A DNA stretch of 8,507 nt from DASULA01 sp036278435. Its GTDB lineage: Bacteria; Actinomycetota; Actinomycetes; Mycobacteriales; DASULA01. This document shows positions 1-6,493 of the stretch, piece by piece (positions within the stretch are counted from its first letter, which is position 1; every line of letters begins with the position of its first letter). The notes below the pieces were generated by a model, which did no database searches, had not been told where the DNA came from, and saw nothing but the letters and a program-made list of their open reading frames with translations. Both the position numbers and the translations under genes were made by a program. The stretch lies in the NCBI GenBank assembly GCA_036278435.1, contig DASULA010000252.1, positions 1 to 8,507 on the forward strand, in the 5' to 3' direction.

Positions 1-824
1 GGGGTGGGTGCGTGTCGGCGGTGGGAGGTGATTTCGCGGGCGAGGATCAGGGTGGCGGCGAGCCAGAATGCCGCGTGCGCAGCGGGTTCGCGGTCGATGC
101 GGGTGGTGAGGAGACGCCGGGTGTCGGGGTTGGGTCCGAGGAGGACCCAGAGCATTGCCAGGTCGTATCCGGGTGGTCTGGTCGCGGTGACCTCGAAGTC
201 GAGGAGGGCCAGTCCGGTGGGTGTGGCCAGTGTGTTGGCGGGGTGCGGGTCGCCGTGTTGTGGCTGGTGCGCGACGTGTGGGCTGATGGCGTGGTGCAGT
301 TCGGTGAACCGACAGTGGTCGACCGGCGAGATCAGGTCGGGAATCAGATGTGTGAGCTGGGTGGGGTAGTCGTCGTCTCTGGGGAATCCGGCGGGTGGGG
401 TCCAGTGGTGCAGGGTGTCGAGGGTGTCCAGTAGTGGGTGCAGCCGCCCGGCGGGTAGTGGTGTGGTCGGGTATCGGTCGGGTCCCAGGGGCGTGCCGGG
501 TAGCAGGGTGAGAACGAGTAGTAGTTCGGTGGGGTCGGCGGCGACCAGTCGTGGAGCAGGGTTGGGCGGGTTCCTTGCGGTCGATAGTGCGGTGTAGACG
601 CTGATTTCGTGCCGGCTGCGGTCGAGCCAGAACGGGCGGCGGTCGATGGGGTGTTTGGCGATCACCGGCTGGTTGCCGAGTTCGCCGGTGAGCAGGAGTG
701 AGGTTTCGGTGCGCGTCGCCGGTGCTGTGGGGGTGAAGCCGGGGCACAGGCGGTGCAGGGCGGCGCGGACGTGGCCTTCGAGTGCGGGTGCGATCGCCGG
801 GACGGGCCAGGTTCCGGCGGTCAT
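1..824 (-). CDS. APH-fold small-molecule phosphotransferase, partial (C-terminus beyond left edge)
   Basis: Reading the minus strand from the ATG at 824 gives 274 codons without a stop to the window edge, so the C-terminus is missing. The visible protein begins MTAGTWPVPAIAP. It carries a lysine in an N-lobe strand (VIAKHP, about residue 57), the catalytic-loop signature HGDPHPAN (190-197, with the catalytic Asp and the Mg-binding Asn) and the metal-binding LLDFE (207-211). These are the hallmarks of the aminoglycoside phosphotransferase/choline kinase/homoserine kinase fold. Family members move the ATP gamma-phosphate onto a hydroxyl of a sugar, aminoglycoside or small metabolite in the cytosol; the substrate here cannot be read. 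The start overlaps the stop of the upstream kinase gene (ATGA), with GAGG 4 nt before it, so the two are translationally coupled. Codon use is notably G-poor (GAA, CTA, CCC, ACC), unlike the G-rich kinase at 1618-2673. It could be a resistance kinase or a biosynthetic sugar kinase. Confidence 0.87.
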   Translation of the reverse strand, partial: MTAGTWPVPAIAPALEGHVRAALHRLCPGFTPTAPATRTETSLLLTGELGNQPVIAKHPIDRRPFWLDRSRHEISVYTALSTARNPPNPAPRLVAADPTELLLVLTLLPGTPLGPDRYPTTPLPAGRLHPLLDTLDTLHHWTPPAGFPRDDDYPTQLTHLIPDLISPVDHCRFTELHHAISPHVAHQPQHGDPHPANTLATPTGLALLDFEVTATRPPGYDLAMLWVLLGPNPDTRRLLTTRIDREPAAHAAFWLAATLILAREITSHRRHAPT

Positions 825-1528
825 CGGACCTCGGCCGGAATCGCTGCAACCGGGCTGGTGGTCGTCGGTAGGAGGGTGTGCCATCCAGGGATGCGGCCCG
901 GGGGACGGTGTTGTTGCAGGTCGGCGATGAACGCCGTGGCCTGGGTGACCAGTTTGGGAAGCGGGGTGGCGCCGTCGAGGACCAGGCGGCGTGAGGGGTG
1001 GATCTGGTCGAGGTAGAACCGGTCGGCCGCGTTGATGGCACGTTGGACCCGCAGGTCGCTCAGGTGGTCCGCAACGGGGCCTCGTGCCGCCCGGCGGGCC
1101 GCCGCCATCGGCGGTGTGACGGTGAGGTACAGGTAGGCGTCGGGGGCGAGGATCGTCCCGTCATCGAGCGCGGCGGAGAACATGGCGACCGCCAGCGCGG
1201 GGTCGTGCGGCACGCCGAGGGCGGCCATGCCGATCTCATAACTGATAAGGGTGAGGGGACTTCGGTCGCACAGCACGATCGGCCGGGCCGCGGCACGGGC
1301 GTATGCGGCCCGGTGTCGTTCCAGCCCCAAGAAGTGGCACAGGGCGGCACGCACGTCGCCGTGGCCGTGGGGTGGGAACGGGGGTAGTGGTGCGACAGCC
1401 GCGTAGTCCGGGGCGACGGTGGCGCACAGAGTGCGGGCCAGGGCAGCGGCCAGGGTGGTCTTGCCGGCGTAGCAGGGTCCCTCCAGGGCGATGACCAGCG
1501 GGCTGGCGGCGGTGTTCGGGTGGATCAT
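821..1528 (-). CDS. P-loop nucleoside/nucleotide kinase-like protein (thymidylate-kinase-like)
   Basis: A 235-residue protein with a Walker A loop near the N-terminus (GPCYAGKTT, residues 17-25) preceded by a hydrophobic strand (LVIALE). A second hydrophobic strand leads into a DRSP motif (88-91), the position of the DR(Y/F/S) motif in thymidylate and deoxynucleoside kinases. An Arg-rich stretch (AAARRAARG) sits where the LID region would be. Size and order of motifs fit the thymidylate-kinase-like/AAA_28-like P-loop kinases, which phosphorylate small cytosolic substrates with ATP; the substrate is not evident, and a housekeeping tmk role is unlikely given the context. The ATG start at 1528 has GGGAG 6 nt upstream. 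The stop overlaps the start of the downstream APH-fold gene by 4 bp, suggesting a two-gene operon. It diverges from the plus-strand kinase at 1618. Confidence 0.8.
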   Translation of the reverse strand: MIHPNTAASPLVIALEGPCYAGKTTLAAALARTLCATVAPDYAAVAPLPPFPPHGHGDVRAALCHFLGLERHRAAYARAAARPIVLCDRSPLTLISYEIGMAALGVPHDPALAVAMFSAALDDGTILAPDAYLYLTVTPPMAAARRAARGPVADHLSDLRVQRAINAADRFYLDQIHPSRRLVLDGATPLPKLVTQATAFIADLQQHRPPGRIPGWHTLLPTTTSPVAAIPAEVR

Positions 1529-1617
1529 TGTCTGCTCCCGGCGTGTCGGTTGTGGTCGGCCGGTACGGTCTGGCCTTTCATGGGCCGGTCGGTGAGCCCG
1601 GTGATCCGGAGGTGTCG
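1529..1617. promoter_or_regulatory. Divergent intergenic region between two kinase units
   Basis: About 90 bp separate the start of the minus-strand P-loop kinase from the preferred start of the plus-strand phosphotransferase. Both transcripts should start here. I see no -35/-10 pair with good spacing on either strand, so this is a positional call only. If the plus-strand gene instead starts at TTG 1528, the region would be coding and the promoters would lie inside the neighbouring genes. Confidence 0.4.
1608..1612 (+). promoter_or_regulatory. Ribosome binding site deciding the start at 1618
   Basis: GGAGG lies 5 nt before the GTG at 1618. The upstream in-frame TTG at 1528 has no comparable site and would add 30 residues that look like translated intergenic DNA, so this site supports the shorter protein. 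Confidence 0.7.
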
Positions 1618-2673
1618 GTGGCGCGGGGGACGACGGGACACGACACGTCCGGCCAGACCGAGCGGGTGGTGCTGTCCGCGGTGGCGGCCAGCTTCAGACT
1701 CGGCGGCGTGGGTCAGGTGACGCCGATCGCCGAGGGATTGATGAACCGCAACTGGCGTGTGGCGACCGAACGGGGGGTGTTCGTGATCAAGCAAGTCGTT
1801 GATGTGGATGCCGAGCAGGCGGTGTTCCAGCATCGGCTGGCCACGGGTTTGGCCGGGCGTGGCCTGCCTGTGCCCGCTCCGCTGCCGGCCGCCGGTGGTG
1901 GCACGCTGGCCCGGATCAACGGTCGGATCTATTCGTGTTACGGCTGGGCTGATGGGGTGCACCGCCGCGGTGTTGATCTGTCGTTGGCCGAGTGCGCCGA
2001 GGTGGGCGGGCTGCTGGCCGAGTTGCACGCCGCGCTGGCCGACCTCGCCCCACGCCCAGGGCCCACCCGACCGGAACCGGTGATCGAGACCTCCACGGTG
2101 AAAGGGAGGATCGACCGCTACCTGGGCTTGATCGAACAGGTCAAAGACCCTGACGGGTTCGACCGGCTGGCCCGGCGTCGGTTGGTAGAGCGGCGGGAGT
2201 TGCTGGAGCGCTGGGCGTGGCTGCGCCCGGACGAGGCAGCCGGGTGTGGTCCGACCGGGTGGGTGCACGGGGACTTTCATCATCTGAACCTGCTGTTCGA
2301 CGCCGGCCGGGTGGCCGGGGTGGTGGACTGGGATCGGGTGAAGGTGTGGCCGTATGCCAGCGAGCTGGCCCGCTCGGCGACGTTGTTGTTCGGCCACGGC
2401 GACGACCGGGGCCTGGACCTAGGCCGGGTGGCCGCGTTCGCCGCCGGATACCGGAGGCGGTGCGAGCTGCCCGCCGAGGCGGTGGCTGTGGCGGTGCACC
2501 GGTTGTGGTGGGAACGGCTGGGTGACTTCTGGCAGTTGGCGTGGCACTACGAACGCGGTGACCGAAGTTGCGACCACCTGTTCGTCTCCTCCAGCGCCCT
2601 GCTGGCGTGGTGGACCGCACACCGCGAGCAGGTGACCGAGGCGTTCACCCGCCCGACCCCGCCCACGGACTGA
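1618..2673 (+). CDS. APH-fold phosphotransferase (homoserine kinase type II/aminoglycoside kinase-like)
   Basis: A 351-residue protein using the GTG at 1618 with its strong GGAGG site. The N-lobe shows a glycine-rich nucleotide loop (EGLMNRNWRV, from about 39) and the ATP-binding lysine in VIKQV (about 58). The C-lobe has the catalytic signature HGDFHHLN (217-224) and the metal ligand DWD (237-239), followed by the helical region usual for the family. All active-site residues are present, so it should be an active ATP-dependent kinase of a small hydroxylated substrate. The hinge sequence YSCYGWADG resembles the homoserine kinase II/spectinomycin phosphotransferase branch more than classical APH(3'), but this does not fix the substrate. 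It diverges from another kinase pair that includes a second APH-fold gene, and its 3' end overlaps the convergent glycosyltransferase by 29 bp. The codons are G-rich (CTG, GAG, GTG), unlike the other APH-fold gene in the window, so the two are probably not a recent duplication. Confidence 0.88.
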   Translation: MARGTTGHDTSGQTERVVLSAVAASFRLGGVGQVTPIAEGLMNRNWRVATERGVFVIKQVVDVDAEQAVFQHRLATGLAGRGLPVPAPLPAAGGGTLARINGRIYSCYGWADGVHRRGVDLSLAECAEVGGLLAELHAALADLAPRPGPTRPEPVIETSTVKGRIDRYLGLIEQVKDPDGFDRLARRRLVERRELLERWAWLRPDEAAGCGPTGWVHGDFHHLNLLFDAGRVAGVVDWDRVKVWPYASELARSATLLFGHGDDRGLDLGRVAAFAAGYRRRCELPAEAVAVAVHRLWWERLGDFWQLAWHYERGDRSCDHLFVSSSALLAWWTAHREQVTEAFTRPTPPTD

Positions 2674-3967
2674 GCACCGGTGTCCGGGTCGCCGCGCCGA
2701 TCTGGGCGAGCACCCGTTCCACCTGCGCCCGGGTGCGCCCGGGTCGGGCCGCGGTGGTGAGGAATCGGGCGCCCCGGGCCAGACCGTTCCGCCACGCTGC
2801 CTCGCGCTGTCGCCGGCCGGGCACGGCGGCAACTGACAGGCTGTACGCCTCGCCGGTCTCGACGAACTCCCGCCAGGTCCGCACTCCCCAGGCCACACCC
2901 CCGGACTCGCTGCGCCCGGCAAAGAACTCGAAGAACGCGCCGATCATCTCCGCGTGGAAGTCCTCATCGGTGACCCGGCACCCGGTGTCGGTTCGCCGGA
3001 CCGCAGACAACTCGACCAGCTCGCCGAACGGCCGTCCCAGCGTGGGCAGCGGCGTAGTCAGGTCGTCGGGGTGGACGGGGAACCGCCCTGCGGCCCCGAA
3101 TTTCAGATGCACCGCGGCCAGGCGCGGGTCGGGGCAGTGGTACAGGTGCCCCCCGGTGTCGGTCAGGTCGGCGGCCAGGTGCAGGTGGTCGGAGTAGGAC
3201 ATCGCCCAAGCCGACAGATCGGTGAACCCTCCGGAACGGTCCAACGCCGCAGCATCGATCAGGGCGGTGCCGCCGATCAGGTCCACCCGCAAGGGCGCGA
3301 GCAACCCCGCGTAGTCATCCAGACGTGCTGTGCCGGCCAGGTGTCCGGCGGGCATCGCGTGGAAGCCGGTGGCGAACCTCGCGACATCAGGTTCCAAGCG
3401 TCCGATCCGTGTGGCCGGCAGGACCTCGCGGGGCCGTAGCGCTCGGTAGTAGAACGGCAGCATCACCGCAGCGGTCGCCGGATCGCGGCGTGTGAGCATG
3501 TGCATCAGATACGCCGCGCCGGCGGCGTAGTACGGCGGGTAGAGGCAGTCGTCGTCACCGAACAACAACCATTGCCCGGTCGCTGCGGCGGCCCCAGCAT
3601 TGCGGGCAGATGCGGAACCCGCGTGCCTACCAAGGCGGATCACCCTGATCGGAATCCGGGCCGCCTCAGTGATCTGGTTGAGGACCGCGGCGGTGTGGTC
3701 GGTGGACCCGTCGTCAACGACGACGATCTCGGCGAGCGAGTGGCCCGCTTGGTCGAGCAGCGTGTCCAGTGCCCAGGTCAGTGGGTTGTCCCGCAGCCGC
3801 CCGCCGGCCGGGTCGAACGGGCAACGGTTGTAGGTGGCCACGACGGCAGAGACCCGCCCGCGGGTCGCCCCCGCGCACAGCGCGTCGGTGAATTCCTTCC
3901 CCACGGGCAGCGAGGCGAGCAGCGAGGCTAGCCGTTCGGTGTGATCAGTGGTGGTCATCGGGTTCAC
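2645..3967 (-). CDS. Family 2 (GT-A) glycosyltransferase
   Basis: A 440-residue soluble protein. The GT-A nucleotide-sugar fold is clear: VSAVVATYNR (39-48), the VVVDDGSTD strand and motif (82-90), then ASARNAG (119-125) leading to the metal-binding FGDDDC (136-141). Further on, GGTALIDAAALDRSGGF (about 232-248) is the usual acceptor-side segment of GT2 enzymes. It should transfer a sugar from an NDP-sugar in the cytosol with inversion; donor and acceptor cannot be read. About 130 C-terminal residues are unassigned and Arg-rich, with no obvious membrane segment. The GTG start at 3967 is chosen because it has AGGA 7 nt upstream and forms a GTGA overlap with the upstream glycosyltransferase; the ATG at 3958 (437 residues) is the alternative. 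It is the last gene of the three-gene operon, and its stop lies inside the convergent kinase gene. Confidence 0.9.
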   Translation of the reverse strand: MNPMTTTDHTERLASLLASLPVGKEFTDALCAGATRGRVSAVVATYNRCPFDPAGGRLRDNPLTWALDTLLDQAGHSLAEIVVVDDGSTDHTAAVLNQITEAARIPIRVIRLGRHAGSASARNAGAAAATGQWLLFGDDDCLYPPYYAAGAAYLMHMLTRRDPATAAVMLPFYYRALRPREVLPATRIGRLEPDVARFATGFHAMPAGHLAGTARLDDYAGLLAPLRVDLIGGTALIDAAALDRSGGFTDLSAWAMSYSDHLHLAADLTDTGGHLYHCPDPRLAAVHLKFGAAGRFPVHPDDLTTPLPTLGRPFGELVELSAVRRTDTGCRVTDEDFHAEMIGAFFEFFAGRSESGGVAWGVRTWREFVETGEAYSLSVAAVPGRRQREAAWRNGLARGARFLTTAARPGRTRAQVERVLAQIGAATRTPVLSPWAGSGG

Positions 3968-5544
3968 CGTGCTGTCCTGTCGTGGGAGTAGTGCGCGCCG
4001 GTGAGGGCGTGGCGGGCAGCGCTGACCAGGCACCACCACGGCCCGGCGCTGCCGGTCAGGCATGCGGCCAGGCCACCGGCCAGCTCCCGGCCTCCGATGT
4101 GGACCGGGTACCCGTGACGGCGAGATTCCCTGGCGATGAGGATGAACGGCGCGACGTAGTACGCCGTCAACACTGAGACAGCCGCGGCGAGGCCACGGCG
4201 CCCGGCCAGGGCAGGCAGGGCCAGTACGGCGGCGGTGGCCGGTGACTGGCCAAGCCACAACGCTCCCCGTGCCACACCCTGGGCGGACAACCACACCCGC
4301 TGCCCTGATCGGCCGAGGTTCGCTCGGGCGGCCATGTCGGCGAAGCGGGGGTATTCGGTGTAGGACCAGAACCACTGGCGGGCCTGCCGGACCATGCCGG
4401 TGACGGTTTCCGGGGAGTCGGCCCATTCCAGCAGCGGCACCGGATCGATCGGGATGCCCGCCGCGCAGGCCAGGTATCCCGTGGCGAGGTCTTCGTTCAT
4501 CGACGCGGTGGGCAGCCCGCCCGTGTCGGTGAACAGGTCGGCGTTGATGAACAGCCCGTGGCCGACACAGTGAGCCAACCACGGCCACCTTCCCGCCCGG
4601 TTCGGCCTGGTGCGAGCTTGGTTGGCCTGGCGACGCAACCGGGGGATCTCTCGGGCCAGTGTCCAGCGTGACTGCAACAACGCCGCCCCGGTCAGCACGA
4701 TCCCGGCGGGTCCGCTGTGCATACGGCGCAGGTTGGCGGTGAACAGCGCGGACTGTTGGAGGATCCGCGGGGCCGGTCCCGGGTCAGCGGCCAGCCGGGT
4801 GATCGTCCCGGCGGCGGTCGGCAGGATGGCCGGGTCGGGCTGGGAATCGGCGTTGTAGATCACCACCCATATTCGGCCCGGATCGACACCGCCCGCGGTT
4901 AGGCGGTCGATCTCGGCTCGGGCGGCGTGGTTGACCTGGTGCACCATCGCCGCATCAGGCTGCGGGCAGTGGTAGTGCCAGGCGTCAACGCCCTCGGCTC
5001 GCGCCTTGGCCACCAGCTCGCCGGCCAGCACGTCGGTGTCCCGCACATCGCCGAGGGCGGCCCGGACGGCGGCCAGGCACTGCTCGTAGGGCTGCCCGGC
5101 CGCCGTGGCCGCGAGCCGTTCCAAGCCCTGCCGGGGCAGAACTCCCAGAAACCGGCCCATGATTCGCCGGGGTGAGGCGCGGTCGGTCAACGCCTGGGCC
5201 AGGCCCGGTGCCCGCTGCTCGGTGCGGCCACGCTCGGCGCGTTCCCGTTCGGTGGTGACCACCACGAGCGAACTGTCCGCCCAGGTGCCGGCCAACTCCG
5301 CGAAACGCGACACCGCATCGGCGATAAGCGTCTGCTCGCGCAACATCGGCAGCACCAGCACGAAGTACGGACGCCGTTCGGCCGGCCGACTGCCCGCCGA
5401 GACCGGTGCCGGTCTATTGCCGGGTTCGCCGCCGTGGAGCCAGGTCAGCGACGAGACCACGTTCCAGGTTCCGGTCACCCCTCGCGCAGCCACCGCCGTG
5501 GTACCCGCCCATGACAGGGCCTTCAGCACGGCCAGGGTCCTCAC
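3964..5544 (-). CDS. Membrane-associated family-2-like glycosyltransferase with altered motifs
   Basis: A 526-residue protein. After an N-terminal segment with a weakly hydrophobic stretch, the first Rossmann-type strands read YFVLVLPMLREQ (60-71) and SSLVVVTTERE (91-101). The metal/nucleotide site appears as VIYNADSQPD (228-237), where an Asn replaces the first Asp of the usual D-x-D. MNEDLATGY (349-357) supplies the acidic acceptor-side motif (the ED of processive GT2 enzymes). RQARQWFW (386-393) resembles, but does not match, QxxRW. The C-terminus has hydrophobic segments near 434-448, 452-472 and 488-512, so the enzyme probably sits on the inner face of the membrane. This layout suits transfer to a lipid-linked or membrane acceptor, which is inference. 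The GTG at 5544 overlaps the deacetylase stop (GTGA) and has no strong ribosome site of its own, so translation is probably coupled. The reading frame stays open upstream to 5820, but those residues are Arg/Pro-rich shadow of the deacetylase. Confidence 0.82.
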   Translation of the reverse strand: MRTLAVLKALSWAGTTAVAARGVTGTWNVVSSLTWLHGGEPGNRPAPVSAGSRPAERRPYFVLVLPMLREQTLIADAVSRFAELAGTWADSSLVVVTTERERAERGRTEQRAPGLAQALTDRASPRRIMGRFLGVLPRQGLERLAATAAGQPYEQCLAAVRAALGDVRDTDVLAGELVAKARAEGVDAWHYHCPQPDAAMVHQVNHAARAEIDRLTAGGVDPGRIWVVIYNADSQPDPAILPTAAGTITRLAADPGPAPRILQQSALFTANLRRMHSGPAGIVLTGAALLQSRWTLAREIPRLRRQANQARTRPNRAGRWPWLAHCVGHGLFINADLFTDTGGLPTASMNEDLATGYLACAAGIPIDPVPLLEWADSPETVTGMVRQARQWFWSYTEYPRFADMAARANLGRSGQRVWLSAQGVARGALWLGQSPATAAVLALPALAGRRGLAAAVSVLTAYYVAPFILIARESRRHGYPVHIGGRELAGGLAACLTGSAGPWWCLVSAARHALTGAHYSHDRTAR

Positions 5545-6242
5545 ACGATCACCCGCCCGAGGCGAAGTACCTGGAACGCCTCGCGGTGCCCACCGGTCGC
5601 CGTCGCGCCGCGGAACCCGGACAGGTGCGCCGCTGATGCGCCCACGATGTCCGCGACGCCAGCCCCTTTGGTCGCCGACGTCTGGGACGAATATCGAGAC
5701 AGCGCCTGGAGCTTGCGGTCCAGCACCCCGGTGATGTCCTCTGTGTACTGAGGGTCGGCGATCGGGGACCACACCTCGTAGCCGAGGATGGTGGGCACCC
5801 AGTGCGGCCCGGTGCCCCACTCGGGGTAGTTACGGCTTCCCGCCATCCTCGCCGCCCGCCAGCACAACGCGAAGGCGGCCCGGTGATCGAAACTGCCGTC
5901 AGCCGGATGCGGTAGGTACACCAGCCCCGGGCGGACGTCACGAAGTAGCCGGACGGTCTGACCGACCTGCTCACGATCAGCCGGGTCGATGCCACCGTCG
6001 GGCAGTCGTAGGAACGTCAGCTCGCTCTTGGGTACATCGAGCACGCCTGCCGCGGCGACGGCCTCCTCCTCCCGCAGCCGCCCCAACTCCTCGGGGCCGT
6101 GGTGCGGGCTGCCGCGTTCCCCCGAGGTGAGGTACACCAGGTGCACCGCCCGCCCGGCCACCCGGTGGTTGGCGATCACACCGCCACAGCCCAACACCTC
6201 GTCATCGGGGTGTGGAGCAACAACCATGACGACACCAGACAC
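5541..6242 (-). CDS. PIG-L/LmbE family de-N-acetylase
   Basis: A 233-residue protein starting with the family signature: a hydrophobic strand into APHPDDE (9-15), giving the zinc ligands His and Asp and the catalytic Asp. The second metal site is in HPADGSFDH (111-119), matching the distal HxxH/DH motif of MshB-like enzymes. VYLTSGERG (about 35-43) and an Arg/Glu-rich helix (RLREEEAVAAAGVL) are also typical. Members remove acetyl from N-acetylglucosamine units, as in mycothiol (MshB), GPI anchors, teicoplanin and other amino-sugar products. Length is normal and active-site residues are intact. GTG 6242 is preferred because GGAGG lies 10 nt upstream; ATG 6227 would still keep the whole motif, and ATG 6312 would add a Gly/Arg-rich tail unlike the family. 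It is first in an operon with two glycosyltransferases, so the likely substrate is a GlcNAc-containing glycoside made by them, though deacetylase and glycosyltransferase order is unknown. Confidence 0.9.
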   Translation of the reverse strand: MSGVVMVVAPHPDDEVLGCGGVIANHRVAGRAVHLVYLTSGERGSPHHGPEELGRLREEEAVAAAGVLDVPKSELTFLRLPDGGIDPADREQVGQTVRLLRDVRPGLVYLPHPADGSFDHRAAFALCWRAARMAGSRNYPEWGTGPHWVPTILGYEVWSPIADPQYTEDITGVLDRKLQALSRYSSQTSATKGAGVADIVGASAAHLSGFRGATATGGHREAFQVLRLGRVIV

Positions 6243-6252
6243 CCGGCCACCA

Positions 6253-6257
6253 CCTCC
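6253..6257 (-). promoter_or_regulatory. Ribosome binding site for the deacetylase
   Basis: GGAGG on the minus strand, 10 nt before GTG 6242 and 25 nt before ATG 6227. It favours the GTG as the start. Confidence 0.55.
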
Positions 6258-6361
6258 AGCGGCTCGTGAGCGCCGACCATCGGCCGCCCGCCGGTCCCCG
6301 AGGACCCGCATGAACAGCCCACACGACAAGCCCGTGCCAACGGCAGAAGGCGAACGGAAGC

Positions 6362-6394
6362 GACACCCGGCGACACAGAAGCGGACACCCGGCG
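6362..6394. repeat. Direct repeat spaced 22 bp, candidate operator
   Basis: GACACCCGGCG occurs at 6362-6372 and again at 6384-6394, exactly 22 bp apart, about two helical turns. A shorter relative, GACACGGCG, follows at 6398-6406, and GACACCCGGC also appears at 6238-6247 at the deacetylase start. Read on the minus strand, the match between the two main copies extends with one inserted base (CGCCGGGTGTC then GCTTC). The pair lies between the divergent deacetylase operon and the regulator gene, about 40 bp upstream of the regulator's predicted -35 box. Same-face spacing suits a dimeric regulator; binding by the adjacent HTH-TPR protein is inference. Confidence 0.5.
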
Positions 6395-6432
6395 CACGAC
6401 ACGGCGAATTCCGGCGCCACCCGAACAGTGCG

Positions 6433-6461
6433 GTGACGCTACGCCGAACAGCGCCTACCCT
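6433..6461 (+). promoter_or_regulatory. Predicted promoter of the HTH-TPR regulator
   Basis: GTGACG (6433-6438) and TACCCT (6456-6461) are separated by 17 bp, close to the actinobacterial primary sigma consensus (TTGAC-like and TAnnnT). Transcription would begin near 6467-6469, giving a leader of about 25 nt before GTG 6494. This start site would exclude the GTG at 6464 as translation start. Confidence 0.5.
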
Positions 6462-6493
6462 GGGTGAGATATCCGTCGTGCCCTGGGGGTCCG

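Noticed and set aside
1550..1569. TTGTGG and TACGGT as a promoter for the plus-strand kinase
   Set aside because: The two hexamers are only 8 bp apart, far too close for a sigma factor.
1528..1617. N-terminal extension of the plus-strand kinase from TTG 1528
   Set aside because: No ribosome site, TTG start directly abutting the divergent gene, and residues with no family resemblance; GTG 1618 has GGAGG at good spacing.
1525..2397. 290-codon minus-strand open frame
   Set aside because: Antisense shadow of the APH-fold kinase, low-complexity Gln/His/Pro-rich translation and no recognisable domain.
3968..4588. Long upstream extension of the soluble glycosyltransferase frame
   Set aside because: Its translation is Arg/Pro/His-rich and lies wholly inside the upstream glycosyltransferase gene in another frame.
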